Source: Paraburkholderia sp. NMBU_R16 (GTDB lineage: Bacteria > Pseudomonadota > Gammaproteobacteria > Burkholderiales > Burkholderiaceae). From it: a DNA stretch of 45,313 nt. The notes under the pieces were generated by a model that worked only from the letters and a program-made list of their open reading frames with translations, was not told where the DNA came from and did not search any database. The stretch is from contig NZ_JAAAYE010000046.1 in assembly GCF_013282575.1 (NCBI RefSeq), positions 1-45,313 on the forward strand. Reading direction: 5' to 3'. A program made the position numbers and the translations under genes. Of the stretch, positions 16,519-26,632 are shown in pieces; the stretch's first letter is position 1; each line of letters begins with the position of its first letter.

Positions 16519-18186
16519 ATGGCCCAATACGTCTACACCATGAACCGGGTCGGCAAAATCGTGCCGCCCAAGCGTCAAATCCTGAAGGACATCTCGCTCT
16601 CGTTCTTCCCCGGCGCGAAAATCGGCGTGCTCGGCCTGAACGGCTCGGGCAAATCGACGCTCATTCGCATCATGGCCGGCGTCGACCGGGACATCGAAGG
16701 CGAAGCGACGCCGATGCCGAATCTGAACATCGGCTACCTGCCGCAAGAGCCGCAGCTCGATCCGGAAAAAACCGTGCGGGAGGCTGTCGAAGAAGGCCTC
16801 GGCGATGTCTTCGGCGCGCAAAAGAAGCTCGACGAAATCTACGCGGCCTACGCCGAACCCGATGCCGACTTCGATGCGCTGGCGGCAGAGCAGGCGAAGT
16901 ACGAGGCGATCCTCGCCGCGAGCGACGGCGGCAGCCCAGAGCAACAACTCGAAGTCGCCGCGGACGCGCTGCGCCTGCCGCCGTGGGACGCGAAGATCGC
17001 GAATCTGTCGGGCGGTGAAAAGCGCCGCGTGGCACTGTGCAAGCTGCTCCTCGAAAAGCCCGACATGCTGTTGCTCGACGAGCCTACCAACCACCTCGAC
17101 GCCGAATCCGTCGAATGGCTCGAACAGTTCCTCACGCGTTTTCCGGGTACGGTCGTAGCCGTCACCCACGATCGCTACTTCCTCGATAACGCCGCCGAAT
17201 GGATTCTCGAGCTCGACCGCGGCTACGGCATTCCGTGGAAGGGCAACTACAGCAGTTGGCTCGATCAGAAGGAAACGCGCCTGAAACAGGAAGAAACGGC
17301 TGAATCGGCGCGTCAAAAGGCGATCAAGAAAGAACTCGAGTGGGTGCGCCAGAACCCGAAGGGCCGTCAGGCGAAATCGAAGGCGCGTATCGCCCGCTTC
17401 GAGGAGTTGAGCAGCCAGGATTACCAAAAGCGCAACGAGACGCAGGAAATCTTCATTCCCGCCGGCGACCGGCTGGGCAACGAAGTGGTCGAATTCAAGA
17501 ACGTCACCAAGGCCTATGGCGACCGGCTGCTCATCGACAACCTGAGCTTCAAGGTGCCGCCCGGCGCGATCGTCGGCATCATCGGCCCGAACGGCGCCGG
17601 CAAGTCCACCCTCTTTCGCATGCTGACAGGTCGCGAAACTCCCGATTCGGGCACCATCGATATGGGGCCGACGGTCAAGCTCGCCTATGTCGATCAGAGC
17701 CGCGACGCGCTCGACGGCTCGAAGACGGTCTTCGAGGAAATCTCCGGCGGCGCCGATGTCCTGACGGTCGGCAAATACGAAACGCCCTCGCGCGCCTACA
17801 TCGGCCGTTTCAACTTCAAGGGTGCGGATCAGCAAAAGAACGTCGGCAATCTCTCCGGCGGCGAGCGCGGGCGCCTGCATCTGGCAAAAACGCTCATCGC
17901 CGGCGGCAACATGCTGCTGCTCGACGAACCCTCGAACGACCTCGACGTCGAGACGCTGCGCGCGCTCGAAGACGCGCTGCTCGAATTCGCGGGCTCGGTC
18001 ATGGTCATCTCGCACGACCGCTGGTTCCTCGATCGCATCGCCACCCACATCCTCGCGTTCGAGGGCGACTCACAGGTGGTTTTCTTCGATGGCAATTACC
18101 AGGAGTACGAAGCGGACAAGCGCAAGCGCCTAGGCGAGGAAGCGGCCAAGCCCAAACGCATCCGCTATAAGCCGATCACGCGCTGA
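16519..18186 (+). CDS. ettA: Energy-dependent translational throttle protein EttA (ABC-F)
   Basis: A 555-residue ABC-F protein with two ATPase domains and no membrane segments. Domain 1 has the Walker A GLNGSGKST, signature LSGGEKRR and Walker B LLLDEPTNHLD. Domain 2 has GPNGAGKST, LSGGERGR and LLLDEPSNDLD. The inter-domain linker (about 245-315) is Lys/Glu-rich, as in the P-site tRNA interaction motif. EttA binds the ribosomal E site and gates translation with energy status. The opening MAQYVYTMNRVGKIVPPKR is characteristic of EttA orthologues. Confidence 0.97.
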   Translation: MAQYVYTMNRVGKIVPPKRQILKDISLSFFPGAKIGVLGLNGSGKSTLIRIMAGVDRDIEGEATPMPNLNIGYLPQEPQLDPEKTVREAVEEGLGDVFGAQKKLDEIYAAYAEPDADFDALAAEQAKYEAILAASDGGSPEQQLEVAADALRLPPWDAKIANLSGGEKRRVALCKLLLEKPDMLLLDEPTNHLDAESVEWLEQFLTRFPGTVVAVTHDRYFLDNAAEWILELDRGYGIPWKGNYSSWLDQKETRLKQEETAESARQKAIKKELEWVRQNPKGRQAKSKARIARFEELSSQDYQKRNETQEIFIPAGDRLGNEVVEFKNVTKAYGDRLLIDNLSFKVPPGAIVGIIGPNGAGKSTLFRMLTGRETPDSGTIDMGPTVKLAYVDQSRDALDGSKTVFEEISGGADVLTVGKYETPSRAYIGRFNFKGADQQKNVGNLSGGERGRLHLAKTLIAGGNMLLLDEPSNDLDVETLRALEDALLEFAGSVMVISHDRWFLDRIATHILAFEGDSQVVFFDGNYQEYEADKRKRLGEEAAKPKRIRYKPITR

Positions 18187-18215
18187 TGAGCTGATACGGG
18201 CGGGGAAAGCGGCAA

Positions 18216-18235
18216 GCGCCCGGTCAACCGGGCGC
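18216..18235. terminator. Hairpin between ettA and the HAD gene
   Basis: A perfect 8-bp stem (gcgcccgg / ccgggcgc) with a TCAA tetraloop lies between the convergent ettA and HAD genes. There is no T-run on either side. A bidirectional terminator is inferred. Confidence 0.5.
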
Positions 18236-18241
18236 GCTCAT

Positions 18242-18871
18242 TCAGGTGCCCAGCGCGAGGCCCAGCTCCCGCAGCCGTGCCTCGGTGGCGGCCGCGCTCG
18301 TGTGGTGCACGCCGTGCCATCCGAGCGCTGCCGCGGCGTGCGCGTTCTTGATGTTGTCGTCGATGAAGACGAGATCATGGGCCGCCACGCCTGGCACATG
18401 CCGCTCGATGCGGGAAAACATCTCGGCATAAATCGCCGGATCGGGCTTCACGAGCTTTACGCGGCCCGATACGACGATGTCGCGAAAGCGCCGCAGCACG
18501 TCGAAACGATCCCAGGCATACGGGAACGTCTCGGCCGACCAATTCGTGAGCCCAAAAAGCGGCACGCCGGCAGCCTCGAGCTTTTCGACGAGCGCCGCAC
18601 CCTCGGCAATCACCCCACCGATCATTTCGTGCCAGCGCGCATAGAACGCGCGAATCAGCGATTCATGCTGCGGAAAACGGGCGACGAGCTCCGCGGTCCC
18701 GGTCTCGATCAACTCGCCGCCGTCTTGCCGGACCACCCAGTCCATCGAGCACACCTCGGTCAGAAAGCGGCGGCGCTCTCCTTCGTCGGGAATCAGTTTG
18801 CGGTACAGATAATCGGGGTTCCAGTCGATGAGCACCCCGCCGAAATCGAAGACCACCACCTTCGCTGCCAT
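18242..18871 (-). CDS. HAD-IA family phosphatase (YihX-like)
   Basis: A 209-residue HAD-superfamily hydrolase. Motif I is VVVFDFGGVLIDWN with nucleophile Asp9; a Gly takes the place of the second Asp, as in YihX-type enzymes. Motif II is GLTNWS, motif III is the Lys in VKLVKPDPAIY, and motif IV is FIDDNIKNAHAA. Such proteins remove phosphate from sugar phosphates or related small molecules; the substrate is unknown. The ATG at 18871 has GGGAGAG about 7 nt upstream, better than the Met eight codons earlier. It lies 27 nt behind the aminopeptidase gene, so they are probably co-transcribed. Confidence 0.88.
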   Translation of the reverse strand: MAAKVVVFDFGGVLIDWNPDYLYRKLIPDEGERRRFLTEVCSMDWVVRQDGGELIETGTAELVARFPQHESLIRAFYARWHEMIGGVIAEGAALVEKLEAAGVPLFGLTNWSAETFPYAWDRFDVLRRFRDIVVSGRVKLVKPDPAIYAEMFSRIERHVPGVAAHDLVFIDDNIKNAHAAAALGWHGVHHTSAAATEARLRELGLALGT

Positions 18872-18898
18872 GCAACGCTCTCCCTCGTCGTGCAAAGA

Positions 18899-20725
18899 TC
18901 AGATCGCTCGCGTGCGAGCCTCGAGCCAGGCTCGGGCCTCACCCGTCACATGCGGCGAGATACGCTCACGCACCGTCTCGTGATAGCTGTTGAGCCATGC
19001 GCGCTCGTCATCGCGCAACAGCGCCGGCGCAATGGCGCGTGTATCGATCGGGCACAGCGTCAGCGTCTCGAAGTCGAGGAACGCGCCGAACTCCGTCTCG
19101 CCCGCCGCGCGGCTCAAAACGAGGTTCTCGATTCGCACGCCCCATTGCCCCGGTCGATAGATCCCCGGCTCGACGGACGTGATCATCCCTTCCTGCATCG
19201 CGGTATAAGGCTCCGCCGGCGCATAGTGCGAGATCACCTGCGGCCCTTCGTGTACGTTGAGGAAATAACCGACGCCATGCCCCGTGCCGTGCCCGTAGTC
19301 GACACCAGCTTCCCAGATCGGCGCACGCGCGATGGCATCGAGCATCGGCGAACGGATACCCCGCGGAAAACGGGCGCGCGAAAGCGCGATCATGCCCTTG
19401 AGCACCAGCGTGAAATCGCGTCGTTGCGCGTCGGTGATCGAGCCGATCGGCATCACCCGCGTAATGTCGGTCGTGCCGCCCAGATACTGTCCGCCCGAAT
19501 CGATCAGCAGCAATCCATCGCCCGCGATGCGCGCATGCGATGCCTCGGTCGCGCGATAGTGCGGCATCGCGCCATTCGCGTTGAAACCGGCAATGGTGCC
19601 AAAGCTCTGGCAAATGTAGCCGGGCCTGCGCGCTCGCGCGGCGGTGAGCCGTTCGTCGACGATGAGCTCGGTCAGCGTTTGCCGACCAAGCGCGTTTTCG
19701 AACCAGGCGAAGAACTCGGCCAGCGCGGCGCCGTCCTGTTCCATCGTCGCGCGCACGTGCTCCGCCTCGGCGGCAGTCTTGCGCGACTTCGCGAACGTGG
19801 ACGGGTTGACCGCCTCGACCACGTCGACCGACTGCGGCACCGCCTCGCGCAAGCCGTAGGTGATGCGCCGCGGATCGATGAGCAACGTCGCGCCGGAAGG
19901 CAGCGCCGCAAGCGCGGCAGACGCCCGCTCGTACGGTGCGATCGACACGCCGTCGCGCGCGAGGCTAGCGGCGACATCGGGCGGCACCTTGCCTGCGCCG
20001 ACGAAAAGCGTGGCCGACTCGAGACCGATCAGCGCATGGCCGACGAAGACGGGATTGAAATTGACATCGGCACCGCGCAGATTCGTGAGCCAGGCGAGAT
20101 CGTCGAGCGTCGAGACGAAATGCCACTGCGCGCCCTGTTCGCGCATCGCTCGCCGCACGGCTTCGAGCTTTTGAACCCGCGCCACGCACGCGTACGGCTC
20201 TCGATGCTCGTAAACGGGCGCTGAGGGCAGTTCCGGACGGTCTGCCCACACCGCGTCCAACAGATCGAGGTCGGTCCGCAGCCCGATGCCTCGCGCGCTC
20301 AGCGCATCGGCCAATGCACGTGCGGCGGCGAGCGCCAGCACTGAACCATCGGCTCCCACGTTCGACCCCGAGGCCAGCCGCTGCGCGAGCCAATCGACAT
20401 GCGGCTGCGATTGCTGCCCCGCCGTCATCCTCATGAGTTCGACCCCGCTGCCCTCGAGTTCGGCGGCGGCTTGCACCCAATAGCGGCTATCGGTCCACAC
20501 GCCCGCGAAGTCCGCTGTGACGACGAGCGTGCCGGCGGAGCCCGTGAAGCCCGAGAGCCACTGCCGGGCTTGCCAGCGTGCGGGCAGATATTCGGACAGA
20601 TGCGGATCTGAGGACGGCACGACGTAGGCGTCCAGCCGCTCGCGCGCCATGGCATCGCGCAAGCGCGCGATGCGTGCGGCAATGTCCAGGGCGGACCCGG
20701 CGGTCTCGGTAGGTCGGTCGTTCAT
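18899..20725 (-). CDS. Xaa-Pro aminopeptidase (M24B, APP1-like)
   Basis: A 608-residue aminopeptidase P of the long, three-domain type (two creatinase-like N-terminal domains and a pita-bread catalytic domain), more like eukaryotic XPNPEP1 than the ~440-residue E. coli PepP. Metal ligands are visible in LIDSGGQYLGGTTDIT (two Asp), GTGHGVGYFLNVHEGP (His), SVEPGIY (Glu) and FLDFETLTLCP (Glu). It removes N-terminal residues followed by proline. It heads a small minus-strand unit with the HAD gene. Confidence 0.95.
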   Translation of the reverse strand: MNDRPTETAGSALDIAARIARLRDAMARERLDAYVVPSSDPHLSEYLPARWQARQWLSGFTGSAGTLVVTADFAGVWTDSRYWVQAAAELEGSGVELMRMTAGQQSQPHVDWLAQRLASGSNVGADGSVLALAAARALADALSARGIGLRTDLDLLDAVWADRPELPSAPVYEHREPYACVARVQKLEAVRRAMREQGAQWHFVSTLDDLAWLTNLRGADVNFNPVFVGHALIGLESATLFVGAGKVPPDVAASLARDGVSIAPYERASAALAALPSGATLLIDPRRITYGLREAVPQSVDVVEAVNPSTFAKSRKTAAEAEHVRATMEQDGAALAEFFAWFENALGRQTLTELIVDERLTAARARRPGYICQSFGTIAGFNANGAMPHYRATEASHARIAGDGLLLIDSGGQYLGGTTDITRVMPIGSITDAQRRDFTLVLKGMIALSRARFPRGIRSPMLDAIARAPIWEAGVDYGHGTGHGVGYFLNVHEGPQVISHYAPAEPYTAMQEGMITSVEPGIYRPGQWGVRIENLVLSRAAGETEFGAFLDFETLTLCPIDTRAIAPALLRDDERAWLNSYHETVRERISPHVTGEARAWLEARTRAI

Positions 20726-20739
20726 GAATCAGGCCTCAT

Positions 20740-20994
20740 TTATCGTCGAGTCGCCAGCCCGACGGTCACCGCCACGGCGATGAACGCGACGGCCGTGCAG
20801 ACCGGCCACTCGAACACCCCGCCATCGTAGAAAAGCCCGGACACGTTGCCAGCCATCTTCGCTGCCGCGGCGGCCACGATGCCGACACCAACGGCAACGA
20901 ACCAGCGCACGCGGCTCGCGCGATAGAGCGGGTGCAAGCGCCAGCCGGCCAGCCCGACCACGATGCCGAGCACGACGAGTCCGGGCCATCCCAT
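20740..20994 (-). CDS. Small three-helix membrane protein, GlsB/YeaQ-like
   Basis: An 84-residue protein with three hydrophobic segments: LVVLGIVVGLAGW, VRWFVAVGVGIVAAAAAKMAG and CTAVAFIAVAVTVGLA. Size, Gly/Ala pattern and topology recall the GlsB/YeaQ/YmgE transglycosylase-associated family, whose function is poorly known. The start at 20994 (MGWPGLVVLG) is preferred; the frame is open up to 21243, but that part is not hydrophobic and crosses the hemA promoter. It ends 15 nt before the aminopeptidase start and probably shares a transcript with it. Confidence 0.65.
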   Translation of the reverse strand: MGWPGLVVLGIVVGLAGWRLHPLYRASRVRWFVAVGVGIVAAAAAKMAGNVSGLFYDGGVFEWPVCTAVAFIAVAVTVGLATRR

Positions 20995-21124
20995 CAGCCG
21001 CGCGCCGCCGTCGACCGTACCGGTCGAAACACGCGGAAATGGAATGAACCTGTCGATTGCATGGCGGTCTTTTTCTATGACGGAGATCGTTGGGAAAGGG
21101 ACGCTTCGGGGCCCGCACCGGGGA

Positions 21125-21162
21125 TTGACGCGGACGTGCCCAAAGCATGGAACCGTTATAAT
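21125..21162 (+). promoter_or_regulatory. Candidate hemA promoter
   Basis: A perfect TATAAT at 21157-21162 lies 56 nt before hemA. The TTGACG at 21125-21130 is 26 nt upstream of it, too far for a normal sigma-70 pair, and no better -35 is seen at 16-18 nt. The -10 is the convincing part. Confidence 0.5.
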
Positions 21163-21217
21163 ACCCGGCTGAAATCCTAGCGCCGCCCTGTCAACCTGGC
21201 GGCAATGCACCCCGCAT

Positions 21218-22504
21218 ATGCAACTGCTAACGATCGGAATCAATCACCACACAGCGCCCGTCGCACTGCGCGAACGTGTGGCGTTTCCGCTCGAAGAGAT
21301 CAAGCCGGCGCTCGCGGCGCTCAGATCGCTGTGGCTGGGGCGGCCGGCGCTTGGGGCTCCCGAGGCGGCGATCCTGTCGACTTGCAATCGGACAGAGCTC
21401 TATTGCGCGACTGACGACCGCGCGCCGCGCGAAATCGCCATCGAATGGCTTTCGCATTATCACGGCATGGACGCAGCCGATCTCGCCCCGCACGTCTATG
21501 CGCTGCCGCAGTCGGAAGCCGTGCGCCACGCTTTTCGCGTTGCCTCGGGGCTCGATTCGATGGTGCTCGGCGAAACCCAAATCCTCGGACAAATGAAGCA
21601 CGCCGTGCGTGCCGCTTCCGAGGCGGGGGCGCTCGGCACCTACCTCAATCAGCTGTTCCAGCGCACGTTCTCGGTCGCGAAGGAGGTGCGCGGCACGACG
21701 GCCGTAGGGGCCCAGTCGGTCTCGATGGCCGCCGCGGCGGTCCGCCTAGCCCAGCGCATCTTCGACAAAATCTCGAACCAGCGCGTGCTTTTCATCGGCG
21801 CGGGCGAGATGATCGAACTCTGCGCCACGCACTTCGCCGCACAGGAGCCGCGCGAGTTGGTCATCGCGAACCGTACCGTGGAGCGCGGCGCGAAGCTGGC
21901 CGAACGCTTTCGCGGACGTGCGATGGCACTCGCCGAGCTGCCCACGCGCATGCACGAGTTCGACGTCATCGTTTCGTGCACGGCATCGACGCTGCCGATC
22001 ATCGGACTCGGCGCCGTCGAACGGGCTGTCAAGGCACGGCGGCGCCGGCCGATCTTCATGATCGATCTCGCGGTGCCGCGCGACATCGAGTCCGAAGTGG
22101 CCGAGCTGCAAGACGTTTTTCTCTATACCGTCGACGATCTCGGTGCGATCGTTCGCGCAGGCAACGCTTCCAGACAAGCGGCGGTGGCCCAGGCCGAAGC
22201 GATCATCGAGACGCGCGTACAGCACTTCATGCAGTGGCTCGACGCACGCAGCGCCGTGCCGGTGATCCGCCACATGCACATGCAGGCCGACGCGCTGCGG
22301 CGCGCCGAACTCGAGCGCGCGCAAAAGATGCTCGCGCGTGGCGACGACCCGGCCGCGGTGCTCGAAGCCTTGTCGCAATCGCTCACCAACAAGCTGATCC
22401 ACGGCCCGACGCACGCGCTCAACCGCGCGAGCAGCGAAGACCGGGCCGCGCTCGTCGAGTTACTCGGCGGCGTATACCGGCACGCGAAGCCCTCCGATCG
22501 TTAG
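21218..22504 (+). CDS. hemA: Glutamyl-tRNA reductase
   Basis: A 428-residue enzyme that reduces glutamyl-tRNA(Glu) to glutamate-1-semialdehyde, the first committed step of C5-pathway haem synthesis. The N-terminus [19 protein letters not shown] is typical. The catalytic cysteine is C56 in [24 protein letters not shown] and an NADPH-binding domain ([14 protein letters not shown]) follow, then the helical dimerisation domain. It leads the series hemA-prfA-prmC-grxD-ubiX. HemA is commonly controlled by haem-dependent proteolysis; nothing here tests that. Confidence 0.97.
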   Translation: MQLLTIGINHHTAPVALRERVAFPLEEIKPALAALRSLWLGRPALGAPEAAILSTCNRTELYCATDDRAPREIAIEWLSHYHGMDAADLAPHVYALPQSEAVRHAFRVASGLDSMVLGETQILGQMKHAVRAASEAGALGTYLNQLFQRTFSVAKEVRGTTAVGAQSVSMAAAAVRLAQRIFDKISNQRVLFIGAGEMIELCATHFAAQEPRELVIANRTVERGAKLAERFRGRAMALAELPTRMHEFDVIVSCTASTLPIIGLGAVERAVKARRRRPIFMIDLAVPRDIESEVAELQDVFLYTVDDLGAIVRAGNASRQAAVAQAEAIIETRVQHFMQWLDARSAVPVIRHMHMQADALRRAELERAQKMLARGDDPAAVLEALSQSLTNKLIHGPTHALNRASSEDRAALVELLGGVYRHAKPSDR

Positions 22505-22592
22505 CGTCGCGGCAAAACGCCGCGCCGGCGCGGGTACCCCGCCCGAGCACCGTCCCCGATTCCTCTTCCCTTCAGGAGCCCCGCTCCAGACC

Positions 22593-23675
22593 ATGAAAAC
22601 GAGCATGCAACAGAAGCTCGACCAGTTGACCACCCGGCTGGCCGAACTCAACGATTTGCTGAGCCGTGGCGACGTGACGGCCAATCTGGACCAATATCGC
22701 AAGCTCACGCGCGAACATGCGGAGATCGGGCCGGTCGTCGAGCACTACGGCCAATGGCGCCAGGCGCGCACCGACGCCGCAACGGCGCAGGAGCTGCTGG
22801 CCGACGCGTCGATGCGCGACTTTGCCGAAGAGGAAGCGCGCGCCGCGCGCGAACGCATGGGCCGCCTCGAATCGGAGCTGCGCACGATGCTGCTGCCGAG
22901 GGATCCGAACGACGAGCGCAACATCTTCCTCGAAATCCGCGCGGGGACAGGCGGCGACGAATCCGCGCTGTTCGCCGGCGACCTGCTGCGCATGTACCTG
23001 CGCTACGCCGAGCGCCAGCGTTGGCAGGTCGAAATGATTTCGGAAAGCGTCTCGGATCTCGGCGGATACAAGGAAGTGATCGTCCGGATTGCGGGCCAGG
23101 GCGCCTACTCGCGGCTCAAGTTCGAGTCGGGCGGTCATCGCGTGCAGCGGGTGCCGGCCACGGAAACGCAGGGCCGCATCCACACTTCCGCGTGTACGGT
23201 CGCGGTCATGCCTGAGGCCGACGAGATCGGCGAAGTCGAGATCAACCCGGCCGATTTGCGCATCGATACGTTCCGTGCGTCGGGTGCGGGCGGTCAGCAC
23301 ATCAACAAGACCGATTCGGCCGTGCGCATCACGCATTTGCCGACAGGCATCGTCGTCGAATGCCAGGACGATCGGTCGCAGCACAAGAACAAGGACCGCG
23401 CGCTCAAGGTGCTCGCAGCACGTATCAAAGACAAGCAGTACCACGAGCAGCATGCGAAGGAAGCCGCCACGCGCAAGAGCCTGATCGGATCGGGAGATCG
23501 CTCGGAACGCATCCGGACCTACAACTTCCCGCAAGGCCGGCTCACCGATCACCGCATCAATCTGACGCTCTACAAGCTCGAGTCCGTCATGGACGGCGAT
23601 CTGGACGACCTGATCGCGGCGCTCGTGAGCGAGCATCAGGCCGAATTGCTCGCGTCGCTCGGCGACGCGGACTGA
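22593..23675 (+). CDS. prfA: Peptide chain release factor 1
   Basis: A 360-residue class I release factor that decodes UAA and UAG. The stop-recognition tripeptide P188-A189-T190 and the hydrolysis motif G233-G234-Q235 fall at the same numbers as in E. coli RF1. The Pro-Ala-Thr identifies RF1 rather than RF2 (SPF). The Gln of GGQ is the methylation target of PrmC, encoded 46 nt downstream. The start ATG at 22593 lies 88 nt after hemA. Confidence 0.97.
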   Translation: MKTSMQQKLDQLTTRLAELNDLLSRGDVTANLDQYRKLTREHAEIGPVVEHYGQWRQARTDAATAQELLADASMRDFAEEEARAARERMGRLESELRTMLLPRDPNDERNIFLEIRAGTGGDESALFAGDLLRMYLRYAERQRWQVEMISESVSDLGGYKEVIVRIAGQGAYSRLKFESGGHRVQRVPATETQGRIHTSACTVAVMPEADEIGEVEINPADLRIDTFRASGAGGQHINKTDSAVRITHLPTGIVVECQDDRSQHKNKDRALKVLAARIKDKQYHEQHAKEAATRKSLIGSGDRSERIRTYNFPQGRLTDHRINLTLYKLESVMDGDLDDLIAALVSEHQAELLASLGDAD

Positions 23676-23721
23676 GCACGCCAGCGCCCTTTTTGCCGCA
23701 CCGAACGGACGATCCGCCACC

Positions 23722-24612
23722 ATGACGACCCGACGCCCCGCCCCCGCGCCCGATCGTGCGGTCGGGCCGAGCACACCGGCCACCCCCGCCGCGCTGCTGG
23801 GCGCGACGCGCTTGCCCGCGCTCGAAGCGCGCATTCTGCTCGCTCACGCGCTAGGCTGGCGGCGCACGGAACTCATCACGCGCGGCGACGAGCAGCTCGA
23901 CAATGAGGCGCTTCACCGCTATCGCGCGCTCGAAGCGCGCCGCATGAATGGCGAACCGGTCGCACAACTCACGGGCAGCCGCGAGTTTTTCGGACTCCAG
24001 TTCGAGATCACGCCGGACGTATTGATCCCGCGCCCCGAAACCGAGCTGCTCGTCGAAACGGCGCTCGCGGCTATCGTCGACATTGCCATGCCGCGCGTGC
24101 TGGACCTCGGTACAGGCAGCGGCGCGATTGCCGTGGCCATCGCCGCGACGCGACCCGACGCTCGCATCTGGGCCCTCGATCGCTCGGCCGCGGCGCTCGC
24201 CGTCGCCGCGCGCAACGTCGCGAAGCTGGTCGATGCACGCCGCCCGGGCGGGGCACCGACGCTCATTGAAAGCGATTGGTATGCCGCGCTCGCCCCGACG
24301 CTCGCATTCGATGTCATTGTCGGCAACCCGCCCTACATAGCCGCGGGCGATCCGCATCTCGCGCAGGGTGATTTGCGCTTCGAGCCGCGCGGCGCGTTGA
24401 CTGACGAAGCCGACGGCCTCGCAGCGATTCGGACCATCGTGGACGGGGCGCGCCGATTCGTCGCACGGGGCGGCCAGGTTTGGGTCGAGCACGGCTACGA
24501 TCAAGCCGAAGCCGTCCGTGCACTCTTTGTGAAGCACGGTTTCGAGAATGTCGGCTCGCTGGCCGATCTGGCCGGCATCGAGCGCGCGAGCGGCGGCGCC
24601 GCGCCGGCGTAA
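23722..24612 (+). CDS. prmC: Release factor glutamine N5-methyltransferase
   Basis: A 296-residue SAM-dependent methyltransferase (PrmC/HemK) that methylates the GGQ glutamine of release factors. It has a helical N-terminal release-factor-binding domain, the motif [22 protein letters not shown] motif [17 protein letters not shown] and the catalytic N202-P-P-Y205. The first ~25 residues are Pro/Ala-rich and slightly longer than in enterobacteria. It lies directly behind its substrate gene prfA, the usual arrangement. Confidence 0.96.
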   Translation: MTTRRPAPAPDRAVGPSTPATPAALLGATRLPALEARILLAHALGWRRTELITRGDEQLDNEALHRYRALEARRMNGEPVAQLTGSREFFGLQFEITPDVLIPRPETELLVETALAAIVDIAMPRVLDLGTGSGAIAVAIAATRPDARIWALDRSAAALAVAARNVAKLVDARRPGGAPTLIESDWYAALAPTLAFDVIVGNPPYIAAGDPHLAQGDLRFEPRGALTDEADGLAAIRTIVDGARRFVARGGQVWVEHGYDQAEAVRALFVKHGFENVGSLADLAGIERASGGAAPA

Positions 24613-24734
24613 GCTGGGCCGCAGCGTCGCGGCCCCTACGGCGCGAGGCGGCCCGGGCCCCCGAGTGCGAAATCCGTTATCATTTCGCTCTATCTCCCCC
24701 ACATTCCGTGCCTGTCACGGATTCAAGGTCAGTC

Positions 24735-25046
24735 ATGGACACGCAACAACGCATCAAGCAAATCGTCGACGAACACTCGGTCGTGCTCTTTATGAAAGGC
24801 AATGCGCAATTCCCGATGTGCGGTTTTTCCGGGCGCGCCGTGCAGATTCTGAAAGCATGCGGCGTCGGCGAGTTCAAGACGGTCAACGTTCTCGAAGACG
24901 ACGAAATTCGCCAGGGCATCAAGGAATTTTCGAACTGGCCCACCATTCCGCAGCTTTACGTGAAGGGCGAATTCATCGGCGGCTCGGACATCATGATGGA
25001 GATGTACGAATCGGGCGAACTCCAACAGCTCTTCACCGCCGCTTGA
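24735..25046 (+). CDS. grxD: Monothiol glutaredoxin GrxD
   Basis: A 103-residue CGFS-type glutaredoxin (C29-G-F-S32 in [12 protein letters not shown]). The conserved [20 protein letters not shown] and [10 protein letters not shown] elements are present. Such proteins hold and pass on [2Fe-2S] clusters with glutathione and BolA rather than acting as reductases. The ATG at 24735 gives the standard N-terminus [11 protein letters not shown]; the frame stays open upstream but overlaps prmC. The 122-nt gap after prmC may hold a separate promoter. Confidence 0.96.
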   Translation: MDTQQRIKQIVDEHSVVLFMKGNAQFPMCGFSGRAVQILKACGVGEFKTVNVLEDDEIRQGIKEFSNWPTIPQLYVKGEFIGGSDIMMEMYESGELQQLFTAA

Positions 25047-25089
25047 CGCCGCGCGCGTTGCGTCGCGCCGCCTGATCGACTGCCAAGCC

Positions 25090-25692
25090 ATGCCATCGCC
25101 CAGCGCGCCCCCGCGCCGGCTCATCGTCGCCATCACCGGAGCGACCGGTGCGATCTACGGCGTGCGGCTGCTCGAAACGCTGCGCCGCATAGGCGGGATC
25201 GAGTCGCATTTGCTGATTTCGAGTGCCGGTTGGCTCAATCTGCAGCACGAGCTGCAGTTGACCAAAGACGATGTACATCCGCTCGCCGACGTCGTCCATT
25301 CCGTGCGTGACGTCGGCGCCAGCATCGCGTCGGGATCGTTCGCGACCGACGGCATGATCGTCGCACCCTGCTCGATGAAGACGCTCGCGAGCATCGCCCA
25401 CGGCTTCGCCGATAACCTCATTACACGCGCCGCGGACGTCACGCTCAAGGAACGGCGTCGGCTCGTGCTGCTCGTGCGCGAAACACCGCTGAATCTAGCG
25501 CATCTGCGCAATATGACGGCCGTCACCGAAATGGGCGGGATCGTCTTTCCGCCGCTGCCCGCGTTCTACAATCGGCCCGCTTCGATCGATGAGATCGTCG
25601 ATGACACCGTCGCACGCGTGCTCGACCTCTTCGGCTTAGGCCACCCACTCGCGGCAGCGTGGCCCGGGTTGCGCGGCGAACCGACCGACTAG
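25090..25692 (+). CDS. ubiX: Flavin prenyltransferase UbiX
   Basis: A 200-residue enzyme that joins dimethylallyl phosphate to FMN, making the prenylated cofactor needed by the decarboxylase UbiD in ubiquinone synthesis. The FMN-binding start LIVAITGATGAIYGVRLLE, the PCSMKTLASIAHG motif and LVLLVRETPLNLAHLRNM are all typical. Length is normal. It lies 43 nt after grxD. Confidence 0.96.
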   Translation: MPSPSAPPRRLIVAITGATGAIYGVRLLETLRRIGGIESHLLISSAGWLNLQHELQLTKDDVHPLADVVHSVRDVGASIASGSFATDGMIVAPCSMKTLASIAHGFADNLITRAADVTLKERRRLVLLVRETPLNLAHLRNMTAVTEMGGIVFPPLPAFYNRPASIDEIVDDTVARVLDLFGLGHPLAAAWPGLRGEPTD

Positions 25693-25703
25693 TCGTCGGT
25701 CGG
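25681..25703 (+). terminator. Hairpin at the end of ubiX
   Basis: A perfect 9-bp stem (ccgaccgac / gtcggtcgg) with a 5-nt loop spans the ubiX stop codon. No T-run follows. It may end the grxD-ubiX transcript. Confidence 0.4.
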
Positions 25704-25837
25704 CGTTGGGCACGTATCGGCGTCCATTGCCAACCAGCGCGATACGATGCGTTTCATGAAGACGGATTTATCGCGGCGACGGGTGCGCCTATAGTCGAGG
25801 CAAATCACCTTTTGCCGCATTGCGCGACGCTTCGATC

Positions 25838-26629
25838 ATGTCCCGTCTACCCTCGCTTTATTTGTCCCACGGTGCGCCTACGCTGCCGATCGATCCCGCA
25901 CTGCCCTCGGCGGCATTCGGCACGCTTGCGGCCCGACTGCCGCGTCCGCGTGCGATTCTGATGCTCTCGGCGCACTGGGGTACGGCCAAGCCTGTGGCCA
26001 GTACGGCAGCCTCGCCGGCGACAATCCACGATTTTCACGGGTTTCCGCGTGCGCTGTATGAGATCGACTACCCGGCGCCGGGTGCACCCGAGGTCGCACG
26101 TCAGGCCGTAGCGCTGCTCGAGGCGCAAGGCATCGATGCCGCGACCGCCGAGCACGGGCTCGATCACGGCGCGTGGGTGCCGATGCTATTGATGTTTCCG
26201 CAAGCCGACGTGCCGGTCGCACAACTGTCGATCCAGCCGCACCGCGACCCGATGCATCACTTCCGGATGGGACGTGCGTTGCGTCCGCTTGCGGACGACG
26301 GTGTGATGATCGTGGGTTCGGGCCAGATCACCCACAACCTGCGGGCAGCTGATTTCAACGCCGGACCGGACGATGTCGATCCGCGCGTGGCGCAGTTCAC
26401 GGATTGGTTCGAGGAGAGACTTGCCTCGCACGATATCGATGCGCTGCTCGACTACCGACGGCAGGCACCGCATGCGGCACTGATGCATCCGAGCGACGAG
26501 CATTTGCTGCCGCTCTACGCGGCGCTCGGTGCGGCGCCCGACGATTACTCGCTCCAGATCGACTCGTTGGGTACCTATCAACGCGCGCTCGCGATGACGA
26601 ACTACGTGTTCGACACGCCGGCTCCGTAA
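25838..26629 (+). CDS. ygiD: DODA-type extradiol dioxygenase (LigB-like, YgiD family)
   Basis: A 263-residue class III extradiol ring-cleavage dioxygenase, similar to 4,5-DOPA dioxygenase/YgiD. Metal-ligand regions are visible as LSHGAPTLPID at the N-terminus, SAHWGT, the LDHGAWVPM motif and the late MHPSDEHLLPLYAALGAA. The ATG at 25838 follows the family start; an in-frame TTG at 25820 would add six residues. Natural substrates in bacteria are uncertain. It converges with the APC permease. Confidence 0.93.
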   Translation: MSRLPSLYLSHGAPTLPIDPALPSAAFGTLAARLPRPRAILMLSAHWGTAKPVASTAASPATIHDFHGFPRALYEIDYPAPGAPEVARQAVALLEAQGIDAATAEHGLDHGAWVPMLLMFPQADVPVAQLSIQPHRDPMHHFRMGRALRPLADDGVMIVGSGQITHNLRAADFNAGPDDVDPRVAQFTDWFEERLASHDIDALLDYRRQAPHAALMHPSDEHLLPLYAALGAAPDDYSLQIDSLGTYQRALAMTNYVFDTPAP

Positions 26630-26632
26630 AGT

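Noticed and set aside
18302-20224. 640-codon open frame on plus, opposite the aminopeptidase gene
   Set aside because: Product is Arg/His/Asp-rich with no domain, and it mirrors a clear M24B gene. Long antisense frames are expected in GC-rich DNA. Similar cases at 2674-3957, 16498-18048, 26735-27925, 31915-33342 and 40627-42108 were dropped for the same reason.
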